From: Tetrastigma voinierianum
Lineage: Eukaryota > Streptophyta > Magnoliopsida > Vitales > Vitaceae
DNA length: 64,000 nt
NCBI GenBank assembly: GCA_016808115.1
Contig: JAEQBH010000193.1
Location: 4,774,001 to 4,838,000, forward strand
Reading direction: 5' to 3'
Under the pieces are notes generated by a model. That model ran no database searches, was not told where the DNA came from, and saw nothing but the letters and a program-made list of their open reading frames with translations. Shown in pieces: positions 24,451 through 37,449 of the stretch. The translations under genes and the position numbers were made by a program. How positions within the stretch are numbered: the first letter of the stretch is position 1; each line of letters starts with the position of its first letter.

Positions 24451-24734
24451 CTTAGAATATATCCATGGATGGATATGAAACTTTTTATAAATTCGACGAC
24501 AAAAAGTTTTAGTTTGTTTTGTTGGAAAAAAAGATCGGAAAAAGGTTAATTGGTATGGTGCTCGTCTTTTCATGGATCCTGTTCGTGAAAGCGAGACTGC
24601 AAAATTCGGAAAACTTTCCTTTAATGTTCAATTTTTCGACCCCTCAAACGCCCTTTGCCTTCCTTTATTTTCCTGACCAAGAAAATCGATAGGAAATTCA
24701 TTCGATTTTCCTTGCGTGATTTCCAAAAATTTTT

Positions 24735-27192
24735 ATGATGAAAAAGATTATATCTTTCGATCTTGAGAATCATTTTGCGTTCTTTGGGGCTTATCATAGC
24801 AATCGAATCAACATAGCCATACACATGGTGTGTGTTTGGCCAATCTTATTCACTGTTCTTCTTCTTCTCTACTTTGCGCCTTCTCTGTTCAGCCTCCCAT
24901 CCTATGAGCTTTTCCTATCAGGATACAAAGTTGTCCTTGTTTTTAATATTGGGTTTCTGTTGACTGTGATCTATTCCCTGTTTTACGTTCGTTTCGATCC
25001 CAGAGCAGGCGCCTTGGCTGCTTTCCTCTGTTTTCTTTGTTGGGTCTCTAGCAGTTTCATCGCAAGTCGACTTGGGTTTCTTCTGGCGTATAAGGTGAGC
25101 GTTTAGATGTAACTTTTATTTATTTTACTTTTATTCAGGAAATTCAATATGGGAATTTCTTCATTTTGTTGCAACCAGATGTTCTTTAGACATTCTTCAT
25201 TTTCATGAGTATTTGTTTGCCTGTTTGTTAGGTTATCTGTAAATTGAACATTGGTTTTGGAATTTTTTGAATTGTTTTTGTAGAACAGGAATTTTGGTTT
25301 GGATGTTTCATGGGAGTCCAATCTGTGCACTGTGTTTTATGTGGTATTTAAAGAAAAATTGAATCCGATTTGTGTTTTCTTGGGAACTATTTAGAAGGCT
25401 TCCTATTGTCCACCCAATCACGCATCTTCAAATTCTGAAGCTGCAGCATACTAAAGTAAGAAGATGCTTGCTTTACAGTGACAGTCACGGCTTGAAAGAA
25501 TAATTTGATTTTGTCGTTTCCCTCTGCCATAATATTTTGTTTTTGGGCTTGTTCAATTTGCAATACTTTTACAGTCATATCTCGTGAACTATGATCACTA
25601 AATCTTTGATCATGAAGTAATTCCACTTGTTCAAATCTGTATTCTTGAACAGTATTGTTGGACTGTTGTAGGATGCAGCTCTGGTTCTTTAGATTGCCAG
25701 AAATGTAGATATTTGGCTTCTCATTCTCTGCAGTTTTATCTGTCTTTTCTTCTCCTTGCAACCTGTTTGTCTTCGTTCCCATTCAATGTTTGGGTGAGTG
25801 GTTCTGGTTCTGCATAGCTGGCATTGTACTAGAACTGTTCCTGCATTATTGAACATTAAAAATGTCACTGTTTAGTCTTTTAGTTCTTTTCCTTCCTGTT
25901 TGTTTGGTGTCTGGTACTTTACCAGGGCAAAAAAAAATTGAGGAAGAGAATGGTTTGCCTGTATTTGATTTTACCATGGAAAATGCAAAAGAAATTCAAA
26001 TATGATTAAGATTATTGAGAATTTTTGGTATTATTAAAGAGTTAAATATGTAAAAGAGAAAAAGTTTAAAATAAAATAATATATGAAATAATTAATAGAC
26101 TTTAAATATATTTTTTATATTCCTCCTTTCTTTTTTCTATAAATTTTTTCCCTCACGTTTTTCTTAGAACTTTTTTGGAATCAAACATAACCTTCATGTT
26201 GGCATCTTGGCAAATAATGTATCTGAATCCATTTGATTTGTTGTTGAGCTGTGTATCAGTGCAGTTGGATTAGACTAATGGCATTAGTGTTGTAATGTGG
26301 TTTGAGATGAATGGAACAAATGGGTTTGGGTCAGTTGGTAGTTCAACAATCTGTTTTCTGTGAATGTAGTAATATGAAGCCAGTTTTCTTCTGGTTCAGA
26401 GATACAAAGTCTTGGATAAAGACTGGAGTTTCTAGTACTACAGCACAGTTTCATATATTTCCTACACTGAACTGTAGAATCAGCAGCTCATTTGTTACTG
26501 TGGCTGCTATGCATATAAGGCCAACTATCAGTGTGATATTAAGTAGAAAGAGATGTACTCAAGACTTTTAGTTACTTACGGGACATGAGTTCATGTAATG
26601 GGATACTCTGGGGCGCATTAACACCTACCTCCTCCATTGTTTCCTTTGTGTTTGTTCTTCTATATTTTTGCCCACCACCGTCACTTAAGTTTTTCCTTCC
26701 TGATCAGGGTGTGAACTATGGTTTGTTAGTGTCCATCTCTTCTTATTGAAACTCCGTGGTGACAAACTTATTTTCAGGTTGTTCTAGTGGTTCAATTGTT
26801 ATGTTGGACGGGACAGTTTATTGGCCATGGGATCTTTGAGGTAGCCGTTTATCATTTTTGACTTGTTAGTCATTTTCTGATATTTCATACATTAAATTCT
26901 GTTAATTTTCTTCAGAAACGAGCACCAGCTCTTTTGGACAACCTTGCTCAAGCATTTTTAATGGCTCCCTTCTTTGTACTTCTGGAGGTAATTTCCACAG
27001 GACCTTGATATGATCACCTTGATGGTTTACTAATTTTAAAACTACTGTTGATTTCTTGCTGTATTGTTGATTTTCTAGGCTCTTCAGGCAGCAGGTTACG
27101 AACCATACCCAGGATTTCATGCAAGAGTGCAAGCAAAGATAGAAGCTGAAATCAATGAATGGCAAGAGAAAAAACAGAGATTAATTTCCTAA
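24735..27192 (+). CDS. MPO1-like / DUF962 membrane protein (2-hydroxy fatty acid dioxygenase family)
   Basis: Four coding exons: 24735-25094, 26778-26840, 26916-26987 and 27079-27192. All introns are GT-AG and phase 0, giving 202 aa. The yeast family member Mpo1 is an ER, Fe(II)-dependent dioxygenase that shortens 2-hydroxypalmitate in phytosphingosine alpha-oxidation; the plant role is inferred from that. Family marks: YHSNRINIAIH near residues 20-30 (His21, His30), and GQFIGHGIFEKRAPALLDN at residues 132-150 (His137), the conserved histidine regions. Hydrophobic segments at about 32-52, 64-84, 92-118 and 120-130 predict several membrane passes. The C-terminus is polar and Lys/Glu-rich. ATG ATG at 24735 is the first in-frame start, and the length is normal. 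Intron 1 is 1,683 bp with nothing recognised in it. Intact, and convergent with the P450 pseudogene. Confidence 0.92.
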
Positions 27193-27627
27193 TTTTTGTT
27201 GGTATCTCTGTTCTGTTGATATTATTGCTCACAATAAATTCTGTAGACAGATGAAAAGCACAACTAACAGTTGTGGTTTGCATGTAACCAACCTTTCGCA
27301 TGATATACACAAAATATGACTAAGCAGCTTGAAGACTGTCTTGGGATTACGCAAAATAGCTATATACATAACTGCCAAGCTCAGATAAACAACTTCATAG
27401 TATTTTGCCTTTTAGGAGGAAAAAAAGTCTGCATAGGAGTCAAATTGAGAAAGAGAATTTCCCCTCTGCTTTCTGCTATCATTTAACCTTCCTATTTACA
27501 TGCCGTTCAGAAAATACCTATTCCTCTTTTTCTTCAGATATATATAATCAAATACTAATGCAATTAAATACCATCTGCATTAGGTCATTAACACACACAC
27601 CTATCTCTTTCTCTCTCTCTCTCTCTT

Positions 27628-27676
<49 letters not shown>

Positions 27677-28103
27677 CTTCTCTTTTTCTTCAGATATATA
27701 TTATCAAATATCATCTGCATTAGGTCCTTAACACAGGCTAGTTCAATTGATTTTTGCATAATCAAGTTCCCGGAATGGCATGCAAACTTCCCTTCTGTCT
27801 GCATGAATAAAAGTGGTAGGAAGCTTTGCATCATCAAGTGAGCATCTTTTCATATCATTAGCATTGGATGTCAGGGTTCTCCTTATTCTCCTGATGTTGG
27901 AGTTGAAAAGCATGCGCTGGTTTCATTACTAAAAATGTAATTATCTATTGTTGAGAATTTTTATTGTGATTGCATTTCTTTGAATCTCGTTTTTACAAGT
28001 ATGGGCTAATTGCATCAGATATCATTTCTTGAAGCCAATTTGCAAGTACATAATATAACACCCATGGACATCTTCACCATATTGATAGCAGACCAGAGGG
28101 TTC
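27193..28103. other. Spacer between convergent genes, with microsatellites
   Basis: Holds the 3' flanks of the MPO1-like gene and the P450. A (CT)n tract (27603-27634) joins an (AT)n tract (27634-27662). Either side lies a related segment containing TTTTTCTTCAGATATAT and CATCTGCATTAGGTC (27528-27586 and 27684-27727), a small duplication around the simple repeat. No gene seen. Confidence 0.75.
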
Positions 28104-29414
28104 TTAAAATCTTCTGGAGACGGTAAGTTTTAGTCCATTAGCCATCGATAGAATCGTCATCATCCTGTACTTCACTATATGCCCTCATACCTAATTTAAT
28201 TCGAAAAACCTTACACAATAAAGCCATTGCCATCTTCATCTGGAGATATGAAGAGTCCTTCCCAAGACATATCCTTGGTCCAGCCTGCAATCACACAAAC
28301 AAAAACCATCAACAATTTGCTCAAATGAAGTCTTCAAACCTGGGAAATTCCGAACTAACCAATCATACCTGGAATGCAGTGAACGTGAAGGGAGAAGGAT
28401 TCTGGAAGAACCCCTCTTTGAGCCATCTCTCTGGATCGAACAATGTTGCATCAGGTCCCTGGTTGTACTCCATTCTACCCATCGAATAGGGAACATAAGT
28501 TACCATTCCTCCTGCTTTTACTCTGGTTCCGTCCGGCAAAATATCGTCCTCCAAGATGCCCTTGGGGTCCTATACAATTAGACAAGTCTCTTAATTCACT
28601 TCTCAATACTCTTCCCCAACTGTTCTGTTTAAATTGCATACCTGAGGGACTGCAGGGTACAAGCGTAGTGTTTCTGTGATCACTGCATGTAAGTAATGTA
28701 ATTTCCCCAAGGAATCATAGGTCAATAATCTTGTAAATCGTTTCATTCTTTGATTGAATGATTTTGAGTCCTCTGTGCCACAATGGATCAGTGAAATTTT
28801 CTCTTCTTTTGCTCTATCTTCTTCAAAAGTCTTGAGCTCTGAGTAAAGTTTTTCAGCTACATGAGCATGAGTCATCAGCATGTAGACAGCCCATGAAAGT
28901 GTTGCTGCTGTTGTATCACGGTCGGCTATCACAAGTTGAGTACTTCGTCTCTGAGGCTTGTGTCTGTGAAATTGCTTTCTGGGTTTTCCCCTAACTCAAT
29001 GAATCTGGATAATATATCATGCTTTATCTGAGAATGTTCATGATGGAATACCTTTTTGATGAAGGATCATTTATTTCATTCACATAAGAGAAGTCCTTTG
29101 GAAAAAGAGGTTTTTTAGGATTACCTTATCGTCATGCGATTCACGAGCTTGTTCTATCTCTGCGTTTCTTGCACGAATAACAGAGTATGTGAAATCATCA
29201 ATAAGTGTAATGCTCTTATCAAGCAGAGATTCTGAACCTACATTAAGAAATTTCTTTATTTTCCATCGTGGGTCGATGAAACGAAGTGTGACAATAATGT
29301 TTGCAGTATCAAAAGCCCGAGCAAAGCTGTTTTCTGGTAGATTTGGAGCCAAAATCCCAATTTCTACACCAAATCCCACCTTATGGAGTGCAACGTCATC
29401 CTCATAAGTAAGTC
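28104..29414 (-). pseudogene. CYP704-like cytochrome P450, exons 3-6 (C-terminal part)
   Basis: Exons, 5' to 3' on the minus strand: 29125-29414, 28642-29027, 28369-28569 and 28104-28284, all with GT-AG borders. Exon 3 encodes a GFGVEIG...NLPENSF segment. Exon 4 has the I-helix oxygen-binding DRDTTAATLSW and the K-helix ETLRLYP (ExxR). Exon 5 has the meander-to-heme approach (FDPERW, FTFTAFQ). Exon 6 holds the heme-ligand loop GPRICLGKD with the Cys ligand. Such haem-thiolate enzymes of the CYP86 clan, including CYP704, are typically ER fatty-acid hydroxylases. Reading-frame losses occur near the SI/VGFG junction (exon 3), before VIADRDTT (exon 4) and after RIKL in exon 6. The natural stop would be at 28104-28106. 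The N-terminal exons lie 17.8 kb away at 47259-47866. Confidence 0.87.
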
Positions 29415-29577
29415 CTACAAAATTGGAATTTCAAATGCCAAATGATTACGATAATTGTTCCGTTTTGTCTCCACCATGCCCCCACCATCCCAGCATGATG
29501 TCATTTTAATAAGTTAGCACCAAAACTATAACAGAATATTTGAATGTTGTGAGATAATGCATGGATAAAGGCTTTGT

Positions 29578-29744
29578 TGTTAAGGTTTAGTCTCCTAATT
29601 CATTTAGGATTCTTTTCTTTATCTCTTTAGTCTCCTAATTATACTCTAACTATGTTTCCTTTTTACCCTAACACTAGAGTATAAATATGTATGTTTCCCT
29701 CATTTTAAAATTAATGAGAATCAATGCGTTTCTTTCTCTCAACA
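29578..29744 (+). repeat. Copia E 5' LTR
   Basis: Starts TGTTAAGGTTTAG and ends TCTCTCAACA. It shares GTATAAATATGTAT and TTAATGAGAATCAAT blocks with 47085-47249; the former is a plausible TATA box. Confidence 0.87.
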
Positions 29745-30001
29745 TGAGACGAGCTATAAAAGAAGTCGTGTGGAATACTAGTGTTAGGGTTTCGCTGTGT
29801 GATCAATTCTGACAACCCATCCAAAGACCGTGTCACAATCCAGTCATGCTACAATCTTCACGAAGCTTCACAGAAGCCAAACCATCGTCGAAGTACCTCG
29901 TCGCTGGTAACTTTTACCGATGAGATTTTTCGACAACCTCTATTCTGGCCAAAGAGCACACCAACAGGAGTGCCTCCCTCCGATCTACCTTCCGGTGGAA
30001 G

Positions 30002-32584
30002 TGTAATGTCTATTGCGCTACCAATATTTTTACTTTCAAGACATATTCAAACACCAATACAAATACAAATACGTTTTCAATATCATAGCTCTATGCTACT
30101 TGTGCTATGATACCATTCAAATCCAATCAGTACTTCTCATTTGGGGCACACACTAAATGCTCATTTTGTAAAGGATAATTAATCTTATGAACATATATAC
30201 GTAAACATCATTTTAACTTAAAAGGGACCCATCATTTGTTTACAAATGCTTTTTTTTTCTTTCTTTCATTCGATATGGCATTATATGCCCATTTGGTCCA
30301 TTTCCCACCTTGATACAATACGACATTATTAGCCGTTTTCAATATCAAAAACATTTACAAAAACAAAATCAGAGTTCAATTTTCGAATTATAGTTCAATA
30401 CAAAACTAGTCAAATCAAATTCATGTATGCATATGACGGAGTTTTACTTATCCTTCGTGTGGCTTTGACGATGACTCTTAATCTCACGCCGCCAGACATG
30501 CTCCTCTGCACTACAGAATGATAAAACAACTACGAGCATTTTCTTAGTGATTCTATATAGTTCTTTTTTTTCGCTTTTAGCTTATCACAAATCATGCAAT
30601 TTTCTTAAATAATACTTTAACATTTTTGAACGATCAATGCAATACACATATATCGGTCATATACATTCATTTACGCTTTATCGACGGCCCAAATATGCAC
30701 TTCATATGCAATAAATCATTCAAAACACAAATCATATATTTCACAATTTTATTATCATTTCACTTGGTTCTCGAAACGAATTTAACCTATGCTGATGCAC
30801 AAGATAACGGAATCAACTAAGACGGCCCGCTTACAGGCAGTACCGTGAGGAAACATTCGCTTATAACACGCACGATCCCGCTGCGCCGGGCCGACGGTTA
30901 TTAAAAATCAATCTGCACTACCGATACCGCCCCGCTGGCTACGAATCGGGAGCGACACATCATTACGTGCTCGTCATAGCATCGCTTAATTTGACCCTTT
31001 TATCGTATATCAACCTATCCCCAACCCGAATTCTAATGGTTAACATTCTATTATATGCCCAACCATTCATAGAAAAATAATAAAGATAGTATGTACATTT
31101 TATACAAACAATTCATTTTAATACTCATGCAATTTTTCATATGTAAATCATTTTCACAATCAATTGCCTCAAATCACTTAAAACAAATCAATATGCTTTT
31201 TCTTATAAATCATTTCAAAGAATTCAAATCATTTTGTAATCATTCAAACACTTGAATTGTAGAGAGAGAAGTAGAGAACAAACCAAAAGCTGTTGCACTT
31301 TGATTCCAATCCTCAATCTGATCGATTCGCTTTCCACCCGTCAGCCCCTATTCCAATACAATTAAAAATCATATTATTAGTTTCGTATTCTAGGAGTTCT
31401 ATTTAGGTTTACTTTCTAAATTCGACTCCTTTCCATATACATTTTCTTCTTTTCCCCACCTCCTCCCAGAAAATCCTTAACATTTGTTTCCAGGCATTGT
31501 TGCGCCCAATTTTTAATCCTATTTGTGGGATATGGGACTCAACACGATTCAATTTACACATGGGATTCAAAAGAAAACTCAACTTAAACATCAACACAAC
31601 CAAGCAATTAGTACACTTGGTGCTACAATCAAATTTTTAACAAATATTTGAGAACCAATTACCTTTCAATGGCACATGGTAAGATTCTAGACTCAAAGAG
31701 CTTTCCGTAGAGTCCAAGAACGTGTGAATAGGAGTTCGAACGAAAAAGTTATGGCCGATTAGTTTGCATCAACTTGGAAGTAGGGTTTCGACGAATTCTG
31801 CAAGGGGTCAAGGAATTTGCAGTTTCGCAAAATTTTTCAAGTGTGTTTGCGAAAATTTTCGCATTCTCTGCCAGTTTTCTTTCTTTTTCATGTTTCTAGT
31901 CCTCTGTTCAAACACAATCAACATTAAATCAGTCAATTTGCAATTCTTAATAGAACACACATGCAATTTTTTTGATGATACATTCGAAGTCACTTTACAC
32001 CACTCAAAACATCTCATTTTTGGTTCCAAACGGAGCACACATTCATGTTCGCAAGGTAATGCAGATTGTTTTTGAACAACATAAAACTTGAACGAGAGAG
32101 AAGTAAGGAAGAACAAACCAAAAATAGTTAGTTTTGGCCCTTTCCCTTTCACCTCTTGATCTTAACCCCCCGCTTTATCTCTCCTCCGACTCCTATTCCG
32201 GGAAGAGACAAACACGCAAAACAAAGGGAAACATCAAGGTCATCTCTAGGGTCTGCTATGGCTGATTTCACCCCAACATTCTAGCTTCTTCCACATCTAG
32301 ACTCAGAGTTACATCACCTTGCACAAAGGACTAAAACCCTAGCTTTGCTTCGACTCCAGCCAAACGCTCACCATGATCGACCACGCTTACCAACAGTGCG
32401 AATCAATAGTAGCTTAGACAAGAGATGAACGGCTGGAAGAATGAGACGATTTCCACTGATTTTTGGTTCTCAAAATGGAATGTGTGGGAGATGAGGATTA
32501 GAGAGAGAAGTTCGTGCGTGAGAGAGAGTTGAGATGAGAGAATGAGAGGAATGAGAGAAATTAGAGAAATGTCTCTCAAAGACT
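30002..32584 (+). repeat. Left part of the nested Tekay-like LTR, no gene
   Basis: AT-rich sequence with a GC-richer patch at 30817-30965. It includes the related repeat unit near 31610-31760 and a (GA)n-rich tract at 32490-32565. ORFs here (such as 31808-32152) overlap on both strands and match nothing I recognise. Confidence 0.55.
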
Positions 32585-32867
32585 AATCATGCAACATGTG
32601 TCACATGGGTACATGTAGTAGGTGACCTTTGTCACATCACATGTCTTTCACAAGCCATCATACTACACTTGACACCCGGTGCCTCGAAAAACGTGAAATT
32701 CCGACTATCCTAGAATTCAACGAAATTCGACGTTGTAGCTAGATTTCGCGAGACAATTTCAACGGTGAAGTCCGTTTCGTCCTCCGAGATCTAGAAAAAT
32801 TTCGGATTTTGACCGAAATTACCATTTTACCATTTTTCAGAAAATTCGAATTTTCCCAGGTTTTACA
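32585..32867 (-). repeat. Gypsy D 3' LTR, truncated
   Basis: About 283 bp beginning at ACTAATCATGCAA match the end of the 5' LTR (about 40188-40481), both ending TTTTACA. The first 1.5 kb expected for this LTR is absent; upstream sequence resembles the Tekay-like LTR instead. Confidence 0.75.
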
Positions 32868-32880
32868 TTCTCCCCTCCTT
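32868..32880 (-). other. Gypsy D polypurine tract
   Basis: Plus-strand TTCTCCCCTCCTT, i.e. AAGGAGGGGAGAA on the element strand, directly before the 3' LTR start TGTAAAACC. Confidence 0.85.
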
Positions 32881-32999
32881 AAAAATAATTTCGTCCCGAA
32901 ATTCTGTACAATCACAACAAATCACATGCATATACAATGTGCACTATGCCATGCATGTAAACTAGTCATTTAAGTATTAAACGACTAAACCACGTACCT

Positions 33000-35900
33000 T
33001 CATCCCTAAACAAGAAGGGATAGGTGGCCCGCATCGTGTCATCGCGCTCCCACGTTGACTCCTCCACTCCACGATGCTACCATAGCACCCTCACTAAATT
33101 TCATTGGCCTTGCATCGAAAACCCGATCCCGGGCTATCCATAATGCACACCGGGTCCCTCTCGGCTGGGTCTCATCCGTGTCAACCTCAATCTCTCCCAA
33201 TCCACTACATGAGCCTGACTCGATGCACCGAGTACGGGAGTATGGAATACCTCATGGACACCGACATAATTACAGAAAGCTAATCGGGTACGCTACAAAG
33301 GCCTACTCCTCTCGAGTATCTCGAAGGGCTTAATGAACCTCGACGATAGCTTCCCTCGCTTGCCGAACCTGACCACTCCTCTCTTAGGCATCACCTTCAG
33401 GAAGACATGATCTCCAACCTTGAACTTTAAGGGTCGACGTCGTTCATTAGCATAGCTCTTCTGCCAGCTCTGAGTTGTGAGAAGACGTTGTCGTATTAAG
33501 CTCACCTTCTCGGAGGTGTCTCTAATCAGATAAGGACTTGTGATGGAGCTCTCTCCCACCTCGGTCCAACATATCAGTGATCTACATGGCCTCCCATACA
33601 ATGCCTCATATGGTGCCATCTGTATATTCGCCTGATAACTGTTGTTATAGGCAAATTCCACTAACACCTTATGATCCAGGACGCATGCTCACAGCATGTC
33701 CTCTAACACCTGTATGGTCCTCTCTGACTGACCATCTGTTTATGGTGGAAGGCTGTACCCATGGTCAGCCGTGTGCCATAGCCTTTTGGAAACTCTTCCA
33801 GAGTGCGCCGTAAACCTTGGGTCTCTATCCGACACTATGGATACTAGTACTCCATGTAGCCAGACTATCTTTCGAATGTACAACCGGCAGAATCTCTCCA
33901 ATGTGAAGGTCATCTGCACGGCTAGAAAATGTGCCAACTTCATGAGCCGGTCCACTATCACCCATACCGCATCATGTCCTCAGCGGGTAACTGCGGGAAA
34001 GTGGGTCACAAATCCATCGTGACGTGCTCCCACTTCCACTCAGCCACCTCCAATGGCTGAAGTAGCCTTGCTGGCCTCTGGTGCTCAGCCTTAACCTACT
34101 GACACATGAGACATCGTCAAACAAAGTCCCCTACGTGTCTCTTCATTCTCGCTTCCAAGAATATCGGGACGACAGACTGGTACATCTTCGTGCCACTCTT
34201 GATGCACGGAAATTGAGAGCAAAGAAAACTCCCCGAGAATCTCCTCTTAAATCGGTCAATCGGGAACCACTACCCGTCCCTATACCGAAGACTACCATAT
34301 GCGGACGGTCCAAATTCGCCACCAGACCTAACTCGTATTCGGGTCCCCGATGGACACTATCTTCGATCCTCGTCCCTCGGGACTCGATCACTCTTACTCA
34401 AAGAGACCGTAGCTACTAAACTCCCCTAACGTACCTTGAGCTCGCTGCTGTACTCCAGCCCAAACCGCCCCATAGTCTGAAAGCATCCGCCACTCCCCGG
34501 AAGCCATACTAGCCAATGCTCCCCCGTGACTTCCGACAGTGCATCGCCACCACATTTGCCTTACCAGGATGGTAATGCAAAGTGAAGTCATAATCCTCTA
34601 GGAACTCCATCCATCTGCGTTGCCTCATATTGAGGTCCAGCTGTGTGAAGATATACTTCAGACTTTTGTGGTCTGAGTACACCTCGAACTGTTTGTCATA
34701 TAAATAGTGGAGCCAAATCTTCAAGGCGAAGACTACGGCCGCCAACTCCATGTCGTGTGTGGGGTAATTCTGCTCATGATTCTTTAACTGACGGGAACCA
34801 TAAGCTACTACCCTCCTGGACTGCATCAAAACACATCCCAGTCCAGCCCTCGAGGCATCACAATACACTGTGTACCCTTGTCCCCTGTTCGGGACTATCA
34901 AGATAAGAGAAGTAGTGAGCCTTCTCCTCAACTCCTGGAATGCCTCCTCGCATTGGTCATCCCAATCAAACTTGACCTTTTTCCGGGTCAATCTAGTCAT
35001 AGGTGTTGCTAATTGGGAGAAATCCTCAATGAATCTCCTGTAGTACCCAGCCAATCCCAAGAAACTACGTATCTCAAAGACTGACTTCGGCCTCTCCCAA
35101 CTCATCACAGCCTCGACCTTCTCGTGGTCTACCGACATCGCCCTCGATGCTGACACTACGTGTCCCAAAAATGTCACCTCAGTAAGCCAAAACTCTCACT
35201 TATTGAACTTGGCTTACGTACCGACAGATCTCTCAAGAATCAGAAAACAATCCTCAGATGATACTCATGCTTCCTCTCCGACTGGGAATAAATCAAGATG
35301 TCATCCATGAAGACCACGACAAACTGATCCAAATAGGGTTGGAATATCCTATGCATGAGGTCCATGGAATGATGCCGCGATTCACAATCCAAAGGGCATC
35401 ACCGTAAACTCCAAAGTGCTCATAACGCTGGCCCCGAACGCCGCCTTAGGATATCCGCCTCCCTAACCTCACCGATGGTGTCCAATGAGAAGGTCTATCT
35501 CGGAGTACACCTCGCGCTCCTCTCACCTGGTCAAACAAAATCATCAATCCTCGCAATGGGTACCGATTCTTGATCGTGAACCCGCTCAACCGGGCTCGTA
35601 GTCACGTACGGGCCGAAGGGTCTTGTCCTTCTTCTTCAAACAGATCGAGCGCCCATGGTGAAGTGCTCTGGCCTAATTGGGAACCCTTATCCAAGAACTC
35701 CCAGAAACGACCAGTTCGGTAACTCAATCGTGCCATCCTACGGAGTCATAGAGATGGGCAAAGTACCGTGGTGTAACCTGACACCGGGGTCGCAACCCTC
35801 TACGGAGGCAATCCCGGTAGCTCATCCGGAAAAACATCCTCATACTCGTAGACTACTCGAGGTAGATCTAAGTCTGGTCTCACCTCATCCTCTAGGGTAA

Positions 35901-36310
35901 GGCTCGCTAGCCAACCCGCCAACTATCCCTGACACCTGGACTCGTACACTGTCTGGGACAAAATATCATGCTTCTCCCCCTGAAATACAACACGAGTACC
36001 GTCCTACGTGTAGGCGGTAACCCTCCCACGCTCACACCGATGACGACCAGAAGTCGTCACCAATCCATCCCAAGGATGACGTCGAACTCTGACATGTCCA
36101 TGACCCTTAAGTCCACTGTGAATAGAATCCCGGAGATCTCTAGCTCGCAACCTCGACATATCATCCCTATCCTCGCCCTAATCCCTAGGGGAGAACTCAC
36201 ATACAAGGGCTCCTCTAAGGCCTCAACCTCTAAGCCCAACTCCACTGGCTAACCGATGCGTAATGAATGAATGCGATGCACCATAATCAACAATACTCTT
36301 GCCCATAAAA
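33000..36310 (-). pseudogene. Gypsy D pol (protease-RT-RNase H-integrase-chromodomain)
   Basis: From the N-terminus on the minus strand: protease VDYGASHSFI (about 36290-36260) and FDVILGMDW (about 36085-36057). RT: KNRYPL (about 35565) and FVVVFMDDILIYS (about 35325-35285), the YxDD-type catalytic motif in FMDD form. RT end/RNase H is an open frame at 35177-34509 with FLGHVVSASRAMSV, GYYRRFIEDF, VYCDASRAGLGCVLMQ, SDHKSLKYIFTQ and YHPGKANVVA. Integrase: VDRLMKLAHF (33958-33929), VSIVSDRDPRF, then EFAYNNSYQANIQMAPYEAL from 33660. The C-terminal domain has VGDHVFLKVMP and a GKLSSRF block, then the chromodomain near 33060. Stops and frameshifts interrupt it between 36.0 and 35.2, at 34.5-33.96 and at 33.29 kb. 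It is the best-preserved gypsy pol here but still inactive. Confidence 0.9.
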
Positions 36311-37100
36311 AGGAAAACAAAAACGCACTCGTATGACCGGGGTTGATCCGCACTCAACCGGTGTGGTGTGATGGTGTAGACACGCCTCGAACCCCTTAAC
36401 GTCCCGCCTCGTGGGCCTCGCCCTCTTCCTCGCCCATAACCCGTCCCTCCTGGTCTCGCTCCGTGTACGAGTGCCCACTCGGGAACCGGAGCACGGCTCC
36501 TCCGGGTCAGATAGGTGTGGGAGGAATATACTATATCCTCTTCTCGTCTCTATCACGATGTGGACTGATACTGCCCCAAACCCCGAACTTGTCTCTGAGG
36601 GCAATCCCTCCTCATATGTCCGGGCTGCTAGTAATGGTAACACACCATCTGCCCAGCCTGACTAGCAACCCTAACTCGTCTCACTGATGATTGGGACTGA
36701 GGTGTCCCATAACCTTGGGATTCCTGCCTCCATGTGCAACTCTGTCAAAGTGTCTAGGTTGCTCAAGATAAATAACACATCACCCGCCCGCCTCACTAAA
36801 TGCCCCATCCGCTTCGCCCCGTCTTTGAGGTCTCAGGTGAAATGTATCTTCTGCTTCTTTCCCGGTCGAAGAAGATGGATCTTTCTTCCTTAGTAACAAG
36901 ACCCATATCTTGATGCCTTTATGTCATCTACTCCTCCTTCTATGGTCAATGGAGGATGATGTGCTCCTAAACGCTGTGAGGTCAAGCCGACCTCGCTCTC
37001 GCTCACTATTACACATGCCCGTAAGGAGGTCAAGACAGAATCCCTACTACCAAAGAAAGGCCTTTCCGGTCGTGTCATGAAACGACAAGACTGCACGAAT
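36311..37100 (-). pseudogene. Gypsy D gag remnant with zinc knuckle
   Basis: On the minus strand a decayed knuckle of the CxxCxxxGHxxxxC kind reads MVCYHY...QPGHMRRDCP (about 36645-36585), with the second Cys changed to Tyr. The gag core upstream (to about 37100) is only weakly readable and full of stops. Placement between the leader and the protease is what a gypsy element requires. Confidence 0.6.
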
Positions 37101-37449
37101 TTCTACGTCTCGCCGACTACCATCTACACATATCAAATGGCAAGTTAAGTTTCAACGCAGTATCTCTAAGGTGTAAACACAACCTTGAGACACTATTCAC
37201 ATACCAAAAGAATATTTTATTTCATACACAACGTCCATGCATTCATAAGTAATGCAAGACAATAAGATCATATATTAAATCATATTTAACAAAAAAAAAT
37301 TATTTTATTTTATTTCATTTTATTTTATTTAAAAAATTATTATTATTATTATTTTTTTTTTTGAAAACTTCATGAATAGTGCTCATGAATAGTGTTCATG
37401 AACAAAGGTCCCAACAATGACTCAAGAACAAAGGCACCGAGTCAAAACT

